From: Hoeflea sp.
GTDB taxonomy: Bacteria > Pseudomonadota > Alphaproteobacteria > Rhizobiales > Rhizobiaceae
Length of the DNA stretch: 64,000 nt
Reading direction: 5' to 3'
Assembly: GCF_002733955.1 (NCBI RefSeq)
Contig: NZ_NVXQ01000029.1
Location: forward strand, 1-64,000
Both the position numbers and the translations under genes were made by a program. The first letter of the stretch is position 1; each line of letters begins with the position of its first letter. Under the pieces are notes generated by a model. The model did not search any database and was not told the origin of the DNA. It saw only the letters and a list, made by a program, of their open reading frames with translations. Shown here in pieces: positions 17,313 through 26,735 of this stretch.

Positions 17313-18194
17313 CTAGGTCTCGTCGGACACACCCAGCAGGCGCATGGCGTTCTGCTTCAGGATCAGCGGCCGCACCTCATCCTTGAATTCGGCCTTGTCG
17401 AACGCATTCAGCCATTTCTCCGGCGCGATCATCGGCCAGTCCGAGCCAAACAGCATCTTCTTCTTCAGAAGCGTGTTGGCATAACGCACAAGGATCGGCG
17501 GGAAATATTTCGGCGACCAGCCGGAAAGGTCGATATAAACATTGGGCTTGTGGGTGGCGACCGACAGCGCCTCTTCTTGCCACGGGAACGAAGGGTGCGC
17601 CAGGATGATCGGCATGTCCGGGAAATCGACCGCCAGATCATCCATATACATCGGGTTCGAATATTTCAGCCGCATGCCGTTGCCGCCCTTCATGCCCGAT
17701 CCGACACCGGTCTGGCCGGTGTGAAACAGCGCCGGCTTGCCGGTTTCGGCAATCGCCTCGTACAGATCATAGGCCATCCGGTCATTGGGGTAGAACCCCT
17801 GCATGGTCGGGTGGAACTTGAAGCCCTGGATGCCATGGTTCTTGACCAGATCAAGCGCCTCGCGGGCGCCGAGCTTGCCCTTGTGCGGGTCGATCGAGGC
17901 AAACGGGATAAGGATATCGCTTTCCTTGGCGCAGGCCTCCGCGACTTCGTAATTGTTGTAACGGCGGTAGCCGGTCTCACGCTCCGCATCGACCGGGAAG
18001 ATCACCGCCGCGATGTTCATCTCGCGGTAATGCGCTGCCGTTTCGGGAATGGTCGGCGGGTGCTGCCAGGGCGCACCGAAATATTTCGCCATTGTCGACT
18101 GCAGTTCATCATAGCCGTCATCGGCGTGGCAGCCGCAGGATTCCTCCGCGTGGGTGTGGAAGTCGATTGCACGGACTTTGGAAAAATCTACCAT
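17313..18194 (-). CDS. amidohydrolase-2 family metal-dependent hydrolase/decarboxylase
   Basis: A 293-residue TIM-barrel protein of the amidohydrolase 2 (ACMSD/pyrone-hydrolase) family. Metal ligands are visible: the HxH in AIDFHTHAEE near the N-terminus, a strand-5 HTGQTG, ILAHPSFPW and LFGSDWPM with the terminal Asp. Family members decarboxylate or hydrate aromatic breakdown products such as resorcylate, aminocarboxymuconate or oxalomesaconate. It is the last gene after marR and the acyl-CoA ligase, 7 nt behind the ligase stop. A role in hydroxycinnamate or related aromatic breakdown is likely; the exact reaction is open. Confidence 0.8.
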   Translation of the reverse strand: MVDFSKVRAIDFHTHAEESCGCHADDGYDELQSTMAKYFGAPWQHPPTIPETAAHYREMNIAAVIFPVDAERETGYRRYNNYEVAEACAKESDILIPFASIDPHKGKLGAREALDLVKNHGIQGFKFHPTMQGFYPNDRMAYDLYEAIAETGKPALFHTGQTGVGSGMKGGNGMRLKYSNPMYMDDLAVDFPDMPIILAHPSFPWQEEALSVATHKPNVYIDLSGWSPKYFPPILVRYANTLLKKKMLFGSDWPMIAPEKWLNAFDKAEFKDEVRPLILKQNAMRLLGVSDET

Positions 18195-18201
18195 TGTTAC
18201 C

Positions 18202-20016
18202 TCACACCCGGATCAGAGCCGGGTCTTCATTGTCATACAGCCGTTCGAGAAGATCGGCACGGCGGGTGATGATCTTGCGCACATTGAGCGACCCCTTGTC
18301 GGTCACCTCGGAGTCTTTCAGGCTTGGCGGATCGGCAAGAATGATGGCGCGGGCAATGCGCTTGGCCGATCCGGATGAGGCTTTCGCCATGGCGCGCAGC
18401 CGGGATTCGATTGCCGCCTGAAGCTCCGGATCGATGACCGCGCCATCGGAGCTGTTGTCGCCGTGGACCTGGTCGGGTTTCGGAAAAATGAACAGGCCGA
18501 TCTCGCCACGATCATGGCCGCAGACAACAACATCCTGAACCAGGCCGCGAAGGCTGTCCAGCGCGTCCAGCCGCAGCTTGCCGGCCTGCACCCAGGTGCC
18601 GGTCAAGAGCTTGAAGTCTTCCGAGACCCGGCCGTCAAACGACAGGCCGCGTTCCGGATCGTCCGGATTGACGAACCGCACCGCATCGCCGGTGATCAGA
18701 AAGCGTTCCTCATCGAAAGCTGCCGCGGATTTTTCCTTGTCGCCCCAATAGCCCGACATGATGTTGGGGCCCTTGACCCGCAACTCGCAGCGCATCTCGT
18801 CGTCGGGGATCAGTTTCAGCTCGGTTCCCGGCAGCGGCACGCCGATCACGCCCGAACGGCCAATCGGCTCATGCACCATGATGGTGGCTGGCGCGGTTTC
18901 CGTCATGCCCCAACTCGAGATCATCAGCGGCAGCCTGCCACGCACCTCGATTGCCATTTCTTCCAGCCGCGTCCAGACGTCCTGCGGCAGCGACGCGCCT
19001 GCGTAAAACAGCATGTCCAGTTCGCTGAAATAGGCTTTCCGGAGTTCGAGGTTGGTTTCCATCTCCTGCACCAGCATGCCAAAGCCCACCGGCACGTTGA
19101 AGGACAGCGTGCCGGGCTTTTCGATGATGTTCGCGACGGTCTGCGGGAACGCCGAACTGGTCGGCTTGCCGTTGTCGATGTACAAGCTGCCGCCATGCGC
19201 CAGCATCATCAGCGTATTGTGCGAGCCGCCAAACACGTGGTTCCATGGCAGCCAGTCCATGATCCGGGGCGGACGCTCCTTCAGGAAAGGCAGTACGCTG
19301 GCCATTTGCGCCTGGTTGGCGCACATCATGTGATGCGTTGTCAGAACACCCTTCGGATCGGATGACGAACCCGAGGTAAACAGGATCTTCGCCAGCGTGT
19401 CAGGCCCGACCTTGGCGTGAACGCTTGCCAGGTCAACGCCTGCGTTCCCACGCAGGAGATCATCGAACGACGTGACCCCGACAGGCGCACCATCGGTCCG
19501 GCTTGCAACGATCTCGACACCGTCCAGTTCCGGCCGTGAAATGGCTGCGCCATAGCGCCCCGCATCATCGACAAACGCCATGGTCGGCTTGATCTTGTTG
19601 AGCACATAGACCAGCCGCTCGTGCGCTTCGGGGATCAGCGAATACTGCTCGGCCAGCGGCACGGTGGGGACACCGGCATATTGCGCTCCGAGCGACAGCA
19701 GCGCATGGTCCACACTGTTGCCGGACATGATCACGATCGGGGTCGAGGCATCCATTCCCCGCGCGGCCAGGCTTGCGGCAATGGCATGGACCGCATCACG
19801 GACCTCCGCATAGCCCATTTCACGCCATCCGGCTCCCGATCTTTCAGCTAGAAAGATCCGCGACGGCGCATCCTTGGCCCATTTGTCGAGCCAGACACCG
19901 GTGTTTGATACCACCGGATCGCAAGGCGTCCGGCTCGTCATCACCAGATCGTCGGTTCGCCGTTCCATCTTGACGGCATGGGGGACCAGTGTCAGCCCCG
20001 TTGTGTTGTCTCTCAT
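18202..20016 (-). CDS. acyl-CoA ligase, feruloyl-CoA synthetase-like
   Basis: About 604 residues. The AMP-binding motif is LFTSGSSSDPKGVL, then SWGMTETAPATIM, GYWGDKEKSAAAF and the hinge region ITGDAVRFVN...DGRVSEDFKL; the C-terminal DKGSLNVRK carries the adenylation Lys. The long N-terminus and extended C-terminus fit the feruloyl-CoA synthetase (Fcs/FerA) branch. I chose the ATG at 20016, 6 nt from GGGAGG. The gene follows marR by 22 nt and shares a unit with crotonase and SDR genes. It likely activates a phenylpropenoic or other aryl acid with ATP and CoA; ferulate itself is inferred. Confidence 0.8.
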   Translation of the reverse strand: MRDNTTGLTLVPHAVKMERRTDDLVMTSRTPCDPVVSNTGVWLDKWAKDAPSRIFLAERSGAGWREMGYAEVRDAVHAIAASLAARGMDASTPIVIMSGNSVDHALLSLGAQYAGVPTVPLAEQYSLIPEAHERLVYVLNKIKPTMAFVDDAGRYGAAISRPELDGVEIVASRTDGAPVGVTSFDDLLRGNAGVDLASVHAKVGPDTLAKILFTSGSSSDPKGVLTTHHMMCANQAQMASVLPFLKERPPRIMDWLPWNHVFGGSHNTLMMLAHGGSLYIDNGKPTSSAFPQTVANIIEKPGTLSFNVPVGFGMLVQEMETNLELRKAYFSELDMLFYAGASLPQDVWTRLEEMAIEVRGRLPLMISSWGMTETAPATIMVHEPIGRSGVIGVPLPGTELKLIPDDEMRCELRVKGPNIMSGYWGDKEKSAAAFDEERFLITGDAVRFVNPDDPERGLSFDGRVSEDFKLLTGTWVQAGKLRLDALDSLRGLVQDVVVCGHDRGEIGLFIFPKPDQVHGDNSSDGAVIDPELQAAIESRLRAMAKASSGSAKRIARAIILADPPSLKDSEVTDKGSLNVRKIITRRADLLERLYDNEDPALIRV

Positions 20017-20038
20017 GACATGCCTCCCGGGCAATCAG

Positions 20039-20515
20039 TCAGCTCTTGCGATTGTCTTCGATGATGCGCCCCAAAAGGGCCTTGAGCGTCTCGCGCTCCG
20101 CTGGCGTCAGGCCGGACAGGATCCCGTCTTCATGCTCGTGAACCAGCTTTTCGGTGCGGCTCCACAGGTTGCGGCCCTTTAGCGTCGCCCGCAGCGCATA
20201 GGAGCGCCGGTCGCCTTCCACCTTGTTGCGCGAAATCAGATCAGCGTTTTCGAGCTCGTCGACTATGACCACGACACCGGAGCGTTCGATCTGCAGCGCA
20301 TGCGACAGCTGGGTCTGCGAAATGTCCGGGTTTTCCACCACGATCCCCAGTGCCGAAAAGGTCACGATCCTTAGCCCCGTGGGCTTCAGGATCCGCGTCA
20401 TGTCCTCCTGGATCAGAAGATACGCCATCTTCATCTCGTAGCCGGCAAACTGGCGAAGCCGGGTCTGCGCCAGGGATTCAGGTTTTCCGGCTGTATCGGC
20501 TGCGCGCTTTTTCAT
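20039..20515 (-). CDS. MarR-family regulator of the aryl-CoA operon
   Basis: About 158 residues from the ATG at 20515 (AGGAG 7 nt upstream). The winged-helix core reads QTQLSHALQIERSGVVVIVDELENADLI, with the wing NKVEGDRRSYALRAT, which is typical MarR. MarR proteins of this size (CouR, FerR) repress hydroxycinnamate genes and respond to the aryl-CoA ester. It lies between the crotonase and ligase genes in the same direction. The repeated inverted motif at 22192-22216 and 28572-28610 is the natural candidate for its operator. Confidence 0.85.
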   Translation of the reverse strand: MKKRAADTAGKPESLAQTRLRQFAGYEMKMAYLLIQEDMTRILKPTGLRIVTFSALGIVVENPDISQTQLSHALQIERSGVVVIVDELENADLISRNKVEGDRRSYALRATLKGRNLWSRTEKLVHEHEDGILSGLTPAERETLKALLGRIIEDNRKS

Positions 20516-20599
20516 TTCTGCTCCTGCCCCTTGCCACCTCATTCCCACCCTTCCATGGGTGAGACATCGGTTGTTGTGATCACATGCAGCCCGTTGTCC

Positions 20600-21373
20600 T
20601 TAGCGGAACACCGGACGGCGCTTCTCGAGGAAGGACCGCAGGCCTTCTTCGGCGTCTTCGCTGGTCTGCGACACCGCCGCGCACATGCTTTCGGCAAACA
20701 GCCCATCCGACTTCGACATGTCCGAGATTCGGCTGATCGCCTGGATCATCATGTAGTTGGACAGGCTGGCATTGTTGGCGATCTTGCTGGCCAGCTTCTG
20801 CGCCAGCGCCATCGCCTCGCCTTCGCCGACGGAATAATGCGTGAGCCCCAGCGCCAGGCCTTCCTCGGCATTGTATTTCCGCCCGGTCAGCATCATTTCG
20901 CACATCCGGTCGGAGCCGATGATGCGGCCGACGCGAACCGTGGCGCCGCCGCCGACAAAGATGCCGCGCATGCCTTCCGGCAGCTGGAAGATGGTTGAAG
21001 GCTCGGCAATCCGTACATGGGTCGACGTGGCAAGCTCCAGCCCGCCGCCGATAACGGCGCCGAACATGGCTGAAACCACCGGAAGCCCGGAAAACTGGAT
21101 GATGTCCATCACCCGGTGCCAGTTGCGCGAATGCCGCATCGTGCCTTCCGCATCACGCGACACATGCTCTGACAGATCAAGGCCGGAGCAGTAATGCCCG
21201 GCGGTGCCAGTCAGGATAACCGCGCGGACACCCTCAGGCGGTTTTGTGAAAAACGCCTCGAGCGCTTCGAGCAGCTCATCGCACATGGCGTTGCGCTTGG
21301 TCGGGCGGTTCATGGTCAGGGTGGCAACCGGTCCGTCGGTCGTCACCAGGAGGATGTCACTGGAGCTGGTCAT
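20600..21373 (-). CDS. enoyl-CoA hydratase/crotonase family enzyme
   Basis: A 257-residue crotonase. The oxyanion-hole motif is HYCSGLDLSEHV and the second glycine stretch MFGAVIGGGLELA. Both usual catalytic glutamates appear: one in FQLPEGMRG, the other in RMCEMMLTG. Hydration of an enoyl-CoA is therefore plausible, and hydratase-lyases such as feruloyl-CoA hydratase belong to the same fold. Next to an aryl-CoA ligase and a 3-hydroxyacyl-CoA-dehydrogenase-like SDR, it probably performs the hydration of a CoA-activated side chain. It starts 16 nt after the SDR gene. Confidence 0.85.
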   Translation of the reverse strand: MTSSSDILLVTTDGPVATLTMNRPTKRNAMCDELLEALEAFFTKPPEGVRAVILTGTAGHYCSGLDLSEHVSRDAEGTMRHSRNWHRVMDIIQFSGLPVVSAMFGAVIGGGLELATSTHVRIAEPSTIFQLPEGMRGIFVGGGATVRVGRIIGSDRMCEMMLTGRKYNAEEGLALGLTHYSVGEGEAMALAQKLASKIANNASLSNYMMIQAISRISDMSKSDGLFAESMCAAVSQTSEDAEEGLRSFLEKRRPVFR

Positions 21374-21389
21374 TGAGATTCCTGAATTG

Positions 21390-22157
21390 CTATTTGGCCG
21401 GCATGCGGGCGGCGCCGTCCAGCCGGATGGTACAGCCGTTCAGCATCGTGTTTTCAACAATCTGCTGTACCAGCTGCGCATATTCTGCGGGCAAGCCCAT
21501 TCGGCTTGGAAACGGCACATTCATGAGGATCTGTCCGCGAATGTCATCGGGGAGGCCGGCGCTCATACCTGTTTCAAACAGGCCCGGTGCGATCGCAACC
21601 ACCCGGATTCCGAATCGCGCCAGCTCCCGTGCCGCAGGCAGGGTCATCGACACCACGCCGCCCTTGGACGCGGAATAGGCCACCTGCCCGATCTGCCCGT
21701 CCTCGAATGCCACCGATGCGGTGTTGACGATCACGCCGCGCGCACCGTCATCGTCCATAGGCTCGGCAGCTGCCATCGCACGGGCGGCGACGTTCATCAC
21801 GGCATAGGTGCCTATCAGGTTGACCCGGATTGTCTTGTCGAAAATCTCTGTGGTCAGCGAGCCGTCGCGCGGCAAAATGCGCGATGCGGTGCCTATGCCC
21901 GCGCAGGAAACCACCACCCGCGGCGCCCCGCCAAGGGCCTCGGTCGCCTGCTCGAAGGCCGCTTCCACCTCTGCGGTGTTGGACACATCGGCAGCAAGTG
22001 CCACCCCGTCGATATCACCGGCCACGTGGCTGGCGGCCTCAAGCGACAGGTCAAGCACGGCGACACGCGCACCGGCCTGCGCCAGACGGCGGGCCGTTGC
22101 CTCGCCAAGCCCGCTGCCCGCCCCGGTGACAAGCGCGATGGTTCCGTTCAGATTCAT
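21390..22157 (-). CDS. SDR, 3-hydroxyacyl-CoA dehydrogenase type (HSD17B10-like)
   Basis: A 255-residue short-chain dehydrogenase. The cofactor motif is ALVTGAGSGLGEATA and the catalytic YSASK is in VAYSASKGGVV; VLDLS after strand 2 gives an Asp, favouring NAD. The sequence resembles type-10 17-beta-HSD/2-methyl-3-hydroxybutyryl-CoA dehydrogenases (LPDDIRGQILMNVPFP, ENTMLNGCTIRLDG). It would oxidise the 3-hydroxyacyl-CoA made by the neighbouring crotonase, which points to a beta-oxidative side-chain route. It is the first gene of its unit, with GAGGAG before the ATG and an operator/promoter at 22178-22216. Confidence 0.85.
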   Translation of the reverse strand: MNLNGTIALVTGAGSGLGEATARRLAQAGARVAVLDLSLEAASHVAGDIDGVALAADVSNTAEVEAAFEQATEALGGAPRVVVSCAGIGTASRILPRDGSLTTEIFDKTIRVNLIGTYAVMNVAARAMAAAEPMDDDGARGVIVNTASVAFEDGQIGQVAYSASKGGVVSMTLPAARELARFGIRVVAIAPGLFETGMSAGLPDDIRGQILMNVPFPSRMGLPAEYAQLVQQIVENTMLNGCTIRLDGAARMPAK

Positions 22158-22177
22158 GATGCTTCTCCTCGCCAGAA

Positions 22178-22216
22178 ATAGTGGACATTTGCAATTGTTC
22201 TGTCAATGAACAATTG
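22178..22216 (-). promoter_or_regulatory. operator with embedded -35 before the SDR/marR operon
   Basis: CAATTGTT (22192-22199) and AACAATTG (22209-22216) flank CTGTCAATG. The minus strand of the spacer contains a consensus -35, TTGACA (22206-22201), with CACTAT 17 nt downstream (22183-22178). The core TTGTTnTGTCAATGAACAA is shared with the site at 28572-28610. Confidence 0.55.
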
Positions 22217-22300
22217 TGTCGCAACTCACCCTTCATGAAACTGGATACCGCCAGCCTTCAGCATAGCCGGGACTGGCGGCCAAGTTTCGCGGGTCAGACC

Positions 22301-23926
22301 CTATTTTAGCGGTGTCGGATGAATGAAGGGCCAGGGCGACGTGTCCGACCCGCGCGGGATGCTGACTTCGATCACCACGGGTTCATTGGCTTCCAGCGCT
22401 TCGGTGAGTTTGCCGCGGAGATCTTCCGGGCTGTCCACTTTCATCGCCATCACGCCAAAGGACCTGGCCAGGGCGACAAAATCCGGATTTTCCAGATCGG
22501 CGCCAATCAGGCGATTGCCGTAAACCGTCTGCTGGTCGCGGCGCACATTGCCGTAAGCCTGATTGTTGAAGACGATGGCCACGACGGCAATGTTGAACTG
22601 CTTGGCTGTCGCCAGCTCCTGCACCCCGAACATGAAGCCGCCGTCGCCGGAAACTGACACAACCGCCTTGTCGGGATTGGCGACCTTCACACCGAGCGCG
22701 GTGTTGAAGCCGAAGCCGAGATTGTCTTGGTAGCCGCAGGTAACATACTGCCGTGCCGCATAGACCGGAAAGCACATCCGCGCGGTAAACCCTACCTGGG
22801 ACACCTCTTCGACAAAAAACCCGTCGCGCGGCAGCACATCACGGATCACCCGCAGATAGCCTTCCTGCGGCTGAACGCTGCTCAAGGCCTCAACGGCGTC
22901 CGCCTTGAGCTTTTCAAACTCGGCTTCACGCGAGGACCGCGCGGGCAAGCCCTTGAGTTCGTCAATCAACGCACGGACGCCGGCCGCCGAATCCGTCACC
23001 ATCCCGACATCGGGTTTCAATCGCACCATCTCCGTCGGATCAATATCGACGCGCACGACCTTCAGCTCTTCGGGCATCCAGCGCCAGCGGAAATACTGCA
23101 GCTCCAGCCGCGAGCCGATGCCGATCAGCAGGTCGCAGGTCTGCCAGTAGTGCCAGGCCGCAGGCGGCAACAATGCAAGCGGATCATCATCCGGCAGAAC
23201 ACCCTTGCCCGACCGGTGCGCGGTCACCGGCGCCTGCAGCAGGCGGGCCAGTTCGGCAACTTCGGCTTCCGCGCCAATGGCGCCTGACCCGAGCATGATC
23301 ATCGGGTTCTTGGCTTCGCGGATCAACGCCGCAGCCTTTTCGACAGCCTCGGGATCAGGACGCGGCGCGGCAACCGGTTGCGCGGCTTGCGGCATGTCGA
23401 CGTCTGCCGCCATGCCGAACACATCCCACGGCGCTTCAATGCCGACAGGCCGCTGCCGGCCCGACAGCATCTGCTTGAAGCCCTCATTCATCACAGTGCC
23501 GGCATCAGTCGGATGATTGATCCGCTCGGCCCATTTGGTCAGCCCCTTCAGCGTGCCCAGGTGATCCGGCAATTCGTGCAACTGGCCCCTGCCCTGACCG
23601 ATCAGGTGCGACATGATGTTGCCGGTCAGGCACATCACCGGCGCATTGGCGCCATAGGCTGTGCAGAGCGCAGCACCCGAGTTCAGAAGCCCCGGCCCCG
23701 GCACCACGGTATAGGCGCCCACCCGTCCGGTGGATTTCGCATAGCCATAGGCCATGTAGCCAGCACCCTGCTCATGCCGTGTATGGATGAAACGGATGCT
23801 CTCGGCCTCGCGCGCAATCGCATCGTTGAAATCATACATATGCGCGCCGGGAATGCCGAAGACGGTATCCACGCCATTGGCAATGAGCGACTTGGCCATT
23901 ACTTCGCCGGTGGTCATGCGGGTCAT
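22301..23926 (-). CDS. thiamine-diphosphate-dependent enzyme (acetolactate-synthase/benzoylformate-decarboxylase fold)
   Basis: A 541-residue ThDP enzyme. The cofactor-activating Glu is in THRHEQGAGYMAYGYAK and the ThDP/Mg motif is GDGGFMFGVQELATAK ending in IVFNN. The three-domain layout (PYR, central, PP) is complete. Biosynthetic acetolactate synthase is unlikely because no small subunit follows and the context is catabolic. A 2-oxoacid decarboxylase or C-C lyase that yields an aldehyde for the adjacent aldehyde dehydrogenase would fit. It starts 9 nt after that gene, with AGGA upstream. The substrate is unknown. Confidence 0.8.
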   Translation of the reverse strand: MTRMTTGEVMAKSLIANGVDTVFGIPGAHMYDFNDAIAREAESIRFIHTRHEQGAGYMAYGYAKSTGRVGAYTVVPGPGLLNSGAALCTAYGANAPVMCLTGNIMSHLIGQGRGQLHELPDHLGTLKGLTKWAERINHPTDAGTVMNEGFKQMLSGRQRPVGIEAPWDVFGMAADVDMPQAAQPVAAPRPDPEAVEKAAALIREAKNPMIMLGSGAIGAEAEVAELARLLQAPVTAHRSGKGVLPDDDPLALLPPAAWHYWQTCDLLIGIGSRLELQYFRWRWMPEELKVVRVDIDPTEMVRLKPDVGMVTDSAAGVRALIDELKGLPARSSREAEFEKLKADAVEALSSVQPQEGYLRVIRDVLPRDGFFVEEVSQVGFTARMCFPVYAARQYVTCGYQDNLGFGFNTALGVKVANPDKAVVSVSGDGGFMFGVQELATAKQFNIAVVAIVFNNQAYGNVRRDQQTVYGNRLIGADLENPDFVALARSFGVMAMKVDSPEDLRGKLTEALEANEPVVIEVSIPRGSDTSPWPFIHPTPLK

Positions 23927-23935
23927 TGAAATATC

Positions 23936-25351
23936 CTACTTTGCCATGCTGAGTATCTGGACGGTGGTGTATTCGCGCAAGCCTTCCTCGCCGAATTCGA
24001 CCCCGATGCCCGATTGCTTGACGCCACCCATCGGAACTGTCGGGTTGAGTACCCCGTGGCGGTTCACCCAGCGGGTGCCGGCAACCATCTTGCGCGCCAC
24101 CTTTGCGGCCTCTTCCGGGTCGTTGCCCCAGGCCGAAGCCCCGAGCCCGACTTCCAGCGCATTGGCCTTGGCGATTGCGTCATCGAGATTGCTGTAGCGG
24201 ATCACCGGCAGGATCGGGCCGAACTGCTCTTCGGCAACAACCCGCATCTCATCGGTGGCATCCGCAATGATGGTCAGCGGATAGATATAGCCGTTGCCGT
24301 TCGGCGTCTCGCCACCGGTAAGGATGCGCGCACCCTTGGCGCGGGCATCCTCGACCAGCTCGACAATCTTGTCGAACTGCATCTTGTTCGACAGCGGCCC
24401 GATCAGCGTGTCCGGCTCGGCGCCGTTGCCGACCTTGATGCCGGCCACGAAATTCGCAAGCCCCTCGCAGACGGCGTCGTAGTCGTCTTCATGCACGTAA
24501 AGCCGCTTCAGGCACGAGCAGGTCTGGCCGGCATTGATGAACGAACCCCAGAACAGGTCTTCCATCCGTTTGCTCATGTCCGTTCCCGGGAGCACGATAC
24601 CGGCATCATTGCCGCCAAGCTCCAGCGTCAGGCGCTTCAGCGTAGATCCCGCACGCTCCATGATCCGCCGGCCGGTGGCGATCGAGCCGGTGAAGGCGAT
24701 CTTGTCGATATCGGGATGGCTGGAGATGCGGTCGCCAACCTCGGCGTCGCCGGTCACCACGTTGAGGACCCCGGCCGGCAGAATGCCCGCCTCGTTGATC
24801 AGCTGAACCAGCTTCAGGGTACTGAGCGGTGTGTAGGGTGACGGCTTCATCACCACCGTGCAGCCCGCCCTGAGCGCCGGCATCACGTGCCAGACGGCAA
24901 TCATCAGTGGCCAGTTCCAGGGTGTGATCGAAGCCACGACACCGACAGGCTCGCGGATCAGCTCGACCCGCTCCTCGTCACTGTCGATAAGAACCTCAGG
25001 TCCAGTCGACAATCCTTGCGTCACCCTTGTCCAGGCCACGCAGCCGCCAACCTCGAACGGCGCACCGGGGCCTGCCTGCGGCTTGCCCTGCTCGGCGGTG
25101 ATCAGCGCGGCCAGCTCTTCCTGATGCGCCTCGATGAGATCGGCAATCTTGCCCAGCGCGTCCTGACGCTCGCTATCCGGCGTCGCCGCCCAGGCCGGGA
25201 AAGCGCGTCTGGCAGCAGCCACCGCACTGTCCAGATCGGCAACCGATCCCTGCGGGCAGGCTGACAGAACCTCGCCGGTCGCCGGGTTGATCACGTCAAA
25301 CGTCCTGGGCGTTGCAACCGCCTTGCCGTCAATGATGAGTGAATAGGTCAT
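23936..25351 (-). CDS. aldehyde dehydrogenase
   Basis: A 471-residue NAD(P)-dependent aldehyde dehydrogenase. The general-base Glu is in TLELGGNDAG, the nucleophilic Cys in NAGQTCSCLKRLY and the NAD-loop motif in AFTGSIATGRRI. The length is standard. GGGAGGA precedes the ATG. It stands between the TRAP large permease and the ThDP enzyme on the same strand. It probably oxidises the aldehyde produced by the ThDP enzyme or by side-chain cleavage of an imported aryl acid; that coupling is inferred. Confidence 0.88.
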   Translation of the reverse strand: MTYSLIIDGKAVATPRTFDVINPATGEVLSACPQGSVADLDSAVAAARRAFPAWAATPDSERQDALGKIADLIEAHQEELAALITAEQGKPQAGPGAPFEVGGCVAWTRVTQGLSTGPEVLIDSDEERVELIREPVGVVASITPWNWPLMIAVWHVMPALRAGCTVVMKPSPYTPLSTLKLVQLINEAGILPAGVLNVVTGDAEVGDRISSHPDIDKIAFTGSIATGRRIMERAGSTLKRLTLELGGNDAGIVLPGTDMSKRMEDLFWGSFINAGQTCSCLKRLYVHEDDYDAVCEGLANFVAGIKVGNGAEPDTLIGPLSNKMQFDKIVELVEDARAKGARILTGGETPNGNGYIYPLTIIADATDEMRVVAEEQFGPILPVIRYSNLDDAIAKANALEVGLGASAWGNDPEEAAKVARKMVAGTRWVNRHGVLNPTVPMGGVKQSGIGVEFGEEGLREYTTVQILSMAK

Positions 25352-25413
25352 CGGTTTTCCTCCCTTGCACGCGGCAAATCCACGAGTGTCCTAAAGCCTT
25401 GCCCTCCGGAACC

Positions 25414-26733
25414 TCAATTCCACACGGAGACCAGCCAGTAGCTGAGCCACGGAAACGAGATCAGAAGCACGATCCGCGTGAGTTCCGAGAAAATGAAGGG
25501 GATGGTTCCCCTGAAGATGGCCCGCGTCGGAATGTCCTTGGCGATGGCTGAAATGATGAACAGGTTCATGCCGACCGGCGGCGTGATCATGCCGACCTCG
25601 ACAACCACCAGCGTCAGGATGCCGAACCAGATCGCCTGCTGTTCCGGCATCAGCCCGAAATCAAGGCTCATCACGGTTGGGAAGAAAACCGGCACGGTAA
25701 GCAGGATCATCGACAGGCTGTCCATGACACAGCCCATCACCAGGTAGAAAACAACGATACACAGCAGCACCACCATCGGCGCAACGTCAGCGGCGATGAA
25801 CCAGTCGGCCAGCGCCGTCGGCATTCGCGACAGGGCCATGGCGACGTTGAACAGGTCGGCGCCGAAGATGATGACGAAGATCATCGCGCTGGCTGCCGCC
25901 GTGTCGATCAGGCTGGTGATCACCGCCTCAAGCGTCAGCTCCCGGGCCAGAAGCCCCGCAAGCGCGGTCAGGATGACCCCGACCGAAGCCCCCTCTGCCG
26001 GTGTGAAGAAACCGCCATAGATGCCGCCGAGCACGACGACGAAAATGCCGATGATGTGCCAGACCTGGCCCAGGCTCTTGATTCTGGTTTTCAGGCTGGC
26101 CGGCTGCTGTGACGGGCCTTCCTCGGGAAAAATGCGGACATAGATGGCGATGGTGATCATGAAGCCGACGATGGCCAGCAGACCGGGCAGCGTCGCGGCC
26201 AGAAACAACTTGACGATGTTCTGCTCCGTCAGCAGCGCATAGATGATCAGCACGATCGAGGGTGGAATGAGAATGCCGAGCGTACCACCCGCAGCCAGGC
26301 ATCCGGACGCCAGCGCGTCTGAATATTTGTGCTTGCGCATTTCGGGCAGTGCCACGCGCGCCATTGTCGAGGCGGTTGCGATCGAAGAGCCCGAGATGGC
26401 GCCGAACATGGCGCAGCCTGCCACCGAGGCCATAGCGAGCCCGCCGCGGAAATGCCCGATCCATGCATTGGACGCGGAAAACAGCGCCGCGGAAATGCCG
26501 GTGCGGGTGGCAAGATTGCCCATCAGGATGAACAGCGGCACGATCGCCAGCTCATAAGACAGGAAGCGGTCCGGCCAGGCCGAGGCGATATAGGCCTGAA
26601 GCCCTGCGGTGCTGGAAAGCATGGCATAGCCGGCAGCACCGACGAGGCCCATGGCCAGTCCGATCGGCGCCCGCAGCAGGATCGCGCCGAGCAGAACCAC
26701 AACCATGATGACGGAAAGAAATGTGGGATCCAT
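25414..26733 (-). CDS. dctM: TRAP transporter large permease (DctM)
   Basis: A 439-residue DctM with about 12 hydrophobic helices. Typical motifs are LGAILLRAPIGLAMGLVG at the start, GAISGSSIATASTMARVALPEM, LGILIPPSIVLIIYALLTEQ and VGMITPPVGMNLFIIS. It forms the sodium-driven channel with DctQ and DctP encoded upstream in the same unit. The unit is led by the operator at 28572-28610, so import of the aromatic or organic acid should be coregulated with the ligase operon. Confidence 0.92.
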   Translation of the reverse strand: MDPTFLSVIMVVVLLGAILLRAPIGLAMGLVGAAGYAMLSSTAGLQAYIASAWPDRFLSYELAIVPLFILMGNLATRTGISAALFSASNAWIGHFRGGLAMASVAGCAMFGAISGSSIATASTMARVALPEMRKHKYSDALASGCLAAGGTLGILIPPSIVLIIYALLTEQNIVKLFLAATLPGLLAIVGFMITIAIYVRIFPEEGPSQQPASLKTRIKSLGQVWHIIGIFVVVLGGIYGGFFTPAEGASVGVILTALAGLLARELTLEAVITSLIDTAAASAMIFVIIFGADLFNVAMALSRMPTALADWFIAADVAPMVVLLCIVVFYLVMGCVMDSLSMILLTVPVFFPTVMSLDFGLMPEQQAIWFGILTLVVVEVGMITPPVGMNLFIISAIAKDIPTRAIFRGTIPFIFSELTRIVLLISFPWLSYWLVSVWN

Positions 26734-26735
26734 GC

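Noticed and set aside
22301-23926. Acetolactate synthase for branched-chain amino acids
   Set aside because: There is no regulatory small subunit or ilvC nearby, and the gene sits in a MarR-controlled aromatic/TRAP unit.
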